From Rhizobium sp. (lineage in GTDB: Bacteria > Pseudomonadota > Alphaproteobacteria > Rhizobiales > Rhizobiaceae), in assembly GCA_003501385.1 (NCBI GenBank), contig DNPN01000043.1, positions 37,556 to 43,942 on the forward strand: a stretch of DNA of 6,387 nucleotides, read 5' to 3'. The notes below the pieces were generated by a model, which saw only the letters and a list, made by a program, of their open reading frames with translations, was not told the DNA's origin and made no database searches. The position numbers and the translations under genes are program-made. Positions 5,280-6,387 of this stretch are shown here, piece after piece. Positions within the stretch are counted from its first letter, which is position 1. Every line of letters begins with the position of its first letter.

Positions 5280-5323
5280 TCGCAAGGACGTTTTGTCGTC
5301 ACATTTGTTGCTGTTTTGCGGAG
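5278..5323 (+). promoter_or_regulatory. Stem pairing with the gpt Shine-Dalgarno sequence
   Basis: CTTCGCAA (5278-5285) pairs with TTGCGGAG (5316-5323), eight pairs with one G-U and a 30-base loop. The right arm contains GGAG (5320-5323), the Shine-Dalgarno sequence 7 bases before the gpt ATG. If it forms, the stem would block initiation, a common expression platform for leader-RNA control. Confidence 0.45.
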
Positions 5324-5330
5324 CCTAAGC

Positions 5331-5828
5331 ATGTCTCTTCCCGATAAAGCCTTCCCTGTATCCTGGGATCAATTCCACCGCGACGCGCGCGCCCTGGCGT
5401 GGCGCCTCGCTGGCCTTGGTCAGGATTTTCGCGCCATTGTTTGCATCACCCGCGGTGGCCTTGTGCCAGCAGCAATCATCTCGCGCGAATTGAACATTCG
5501 CCTGATCGAGACTGTCTGCGTCGCTTCCTACCATGACTATGTCAATCAGGGTGATTTCCAGCTGCTCAAAGGCATCACAACCGAGCTTATGGCCAATGGC
5601 GGCGAGGGCGTTCTGGTGCTGGATGATCTCACCGATACCGGCAAAACCGCGCTGGAAGTGCGGAGCCTGATGCCAAAAGCCCATTTTGCCTGTGTCTACG
5701 CCAAGCCCAAGGGCGTGCCGACTGTGGATACATTTGTGACCGAAGTCAGTCAGGATACCTGGATCTATTTCCCTTGGGATATGGGCTTCACCTATCAGGA
5801 GCCAATCGCCAAGGGATCGAAGGGATAA
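5331..5828 (+). CDS. gpt: Xanthine(-guanine) phosphoribosyltransferase
   Basis: This is a purine salvage enzyme that joins xanthine or guanine (hypoxanthine less well) to PRPP, giving XMP or GMP and pyrophosphate. It is a cytoplasmic type I phosphoribosyltransferase of 165 residues (E. coli Gpt has 152). The PRPP-binding motif VLVLDDLTDTGKT is at 94-106, with the acidic pair D98-D99. CITRGGLVPA (38-47) matches the RGG loop that contacts pyrophosphate in E. coli Gpt. SYHDYVNQ (66-73) is the flexible-loop region, and the C-terminal TWIYFPWDMG forms the purine-binding hood with the usual tryptophan. The ATG at 5331 has GGAG seven bases upstream and gives the normal MSLPDKAFPVSW start; a TTG at 5316 in frame is less likely. 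The gene is preceded by a 200-nt structured gap and followed 15 bases on by a strong terminator, so it is probably a single-gene transcript. Confidence 0.95.
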   Translation: MSLPDKAFPVSWDQFHRDARALAWRLAGLGQDFRAIVCITRGGLVPAAIISRELNIRLIETVCVASYHDYVNQGDFQLLKGITTELMANGGEGVLVLDDLTDTGKTALEVRSLMPKAHFACVYAKPKGVPTVDTFVTEVSQDTWIYFPWDMGFTYQEPIAKGSKG

Positions 5829-5843
5829 GATCTCGTGTTGCAT

Positions 5844-5876
5844 AAAAAAAGCGCCGGATCACTTCGGCGCTTTTTT
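5844..5876. terminator. Bidirectional intrinsic terminator between gpt and the chemoreceptor gene
   Basis: GCGCCG (5851-5856) pairs with CGGCGC (5865-5870) around an 8-base loop. Seven A precede the stem and six T follow it, so the extended stem serves as a classical terminator on both strands. It ends gpt (stop at 5828) and, from the other side, the chemoreceptor gene (stop at 5899). Confidence 0.93.
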
Positions 5877-5898
5877 ATTTTCTCACCGTCTCGCTTCC

Positions 5899-6387
5899 TC
5901 AGGCCGCCGTGCGGTGGGCACCATAACCGGACGCGCCGCTTTCGAGCCTGAATTGATCCAGCTGGATCTGAAGCTGCTGCGCTTCATTGGCAAGCACCTG
6001 ACTTGCCGCCGTGGTTTCTTCCACCATAGCTGCATTTTGCTGCGTCATCTGGTCCATATGGTTGACCGAGGTATTGATCTCGCCAAGTGCCGTGGATTGC
6101 TCCTGCGCCGCACGGGCAATGCTGATCACATGTGCGTTGACATGATTAACCAGATCAACAATTTCATTCAGTGCCTCACCCGTGGAGAGAACCAGCGCGA
6201 CACCACCATTGACTTCGGACGCAGACGCGTTGATTAGGGCCTTGATTTCACGGGCTGCGTTGGCAGAGCGCTGAGCCAGTTCACGCACTTCCTGCGCGAC
6301 AACAGCAAAACCTCGTCCAGCCTCACCAGCGCGAGCCGCCTCGACACCCGCATTGAGCGCCAAAAGATTGGTCTGGAAGGCGATCTC
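5899..6387 (-). CDS. Methyl-accepting chemotaxis protein, C-terminal signalling part (N-terminus outside window)
   Basis: The 162 visible residues form the conserved signalling tip and C-terminal arm of a chemoreceptor. The protein passes ligand signals to CheA/CheW and is tuned by methylation. The frame is open to the window edge: the first codons give EIAFQTNLLALNAGVEAARAGE split over the edge of the hairpin tip, continuing GRGFAVVAQEVRELAQRS and AAREIKALI, all hallmarks of the MCP signal domain. The rest is a long helical coiled coil with heptad-like spacing (EQSTALGEINTSVNHMDQMTQQNAAMVEETTAA), where glutamine/glutamate pairs could be methylation sites. It ends in HRTAA without the NWETF-type pentapeptide that tethers CheR/CheB in some receptors. 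The sensing domain and membrane segments lie beyond 6387, so the ligand is unknown. The gene implies a motile organism. Confidence 0.95.
   Translation of the reverse strand, partial: EIAFQTNLLALNAGVEAARAGEAGRGFAVVAQEVRELAQRSANAAREIKALINASASEVNGGVALVLSTGEALNEIVDLVNHVNAHVISIARAAQEQSTALGEINTSVNHMDQMTQQNAAMVEETTAASQVLANEAQQLQIQLDQFRLESGASGYGAHRTAA

Noticed and set aside
5325..5843. 172-codon minus-strand frame opposite gpt
   Set aside because: It is the antisense shadow of gpt, which has full family motifs; the minus frame shows no domain.

Overview
The window looks like an ordinary chromosomal segment of an alphaproteobacterium of the order Hyphomicrobiales (Rhizobiaceae/Brucellaceae type). The evidence is a GluP-type sugar transporter, a Gpt-type xanthine phosphoribosyltransferase with the long rhizobial/Brucella-style sequence, a stand-alone CinA-like MoCF-domain protein, a tandem Usp protein, and an intergenic twin-hairpin repeat carrying the 'CCGGTTCCCACTTTTCGG' core that I associate with rhizobial RIME-like elements. 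The genus cannot be fixed from the sequence alone. No phage, transposase or CRISPR is visible.

Layout. Positions 1-1072 (minus) hold most of a glucose/galactose-type MFS transporter whose C-terminus lies outside the window. A 498-bp gap (1073-1570) holds a probable operator, a RIME-like repeat, a nest of palindromes and a minus-strand terminator-like hairpin. It is followed by a complete class D (OXA-type) beta-lactamase gene (1571-2392, plus). A tRNA-Leu(TAA) gene lies on the minus strand (2458-2542). Then come four plus-strand genes: a GNAT acetyltransferase (2712-3311), a CinA/MoaB-like molybdopterin-binding-domain protein (3429-4193), a two-domain universal stress protein (4291-5133 region, stop at 5130) and gpt (5331-5828). 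A strong bidirectional terminator (5844-5876) separates gpt from the C-terminal part of a methyl-accepting chemotaxis protein on the minus strand (5899 to beyond 6387).

How the pieces fit. The genes do not form one pathway: they cover sugar uptake, beta-lactam resistance, acetylation, stress response, purine salvage and chemotaxis, with gaps of about 100-200 bp between the plus-strand genes, so each probably has its own control. The most interesting material is in these gaps. A near-consensus FNR/FixK box stands before the usp gene, the usp ribosome binding site sits in one arm of a hairpin, and gpt has a 200-nt leader with a long P1-internal loop-P2 fold plus a second stem that pairs with its Shine-Dalgarno sequence. 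That leader is the best candidate here for an undescribed (or at least unannotated) regulatory RNA.
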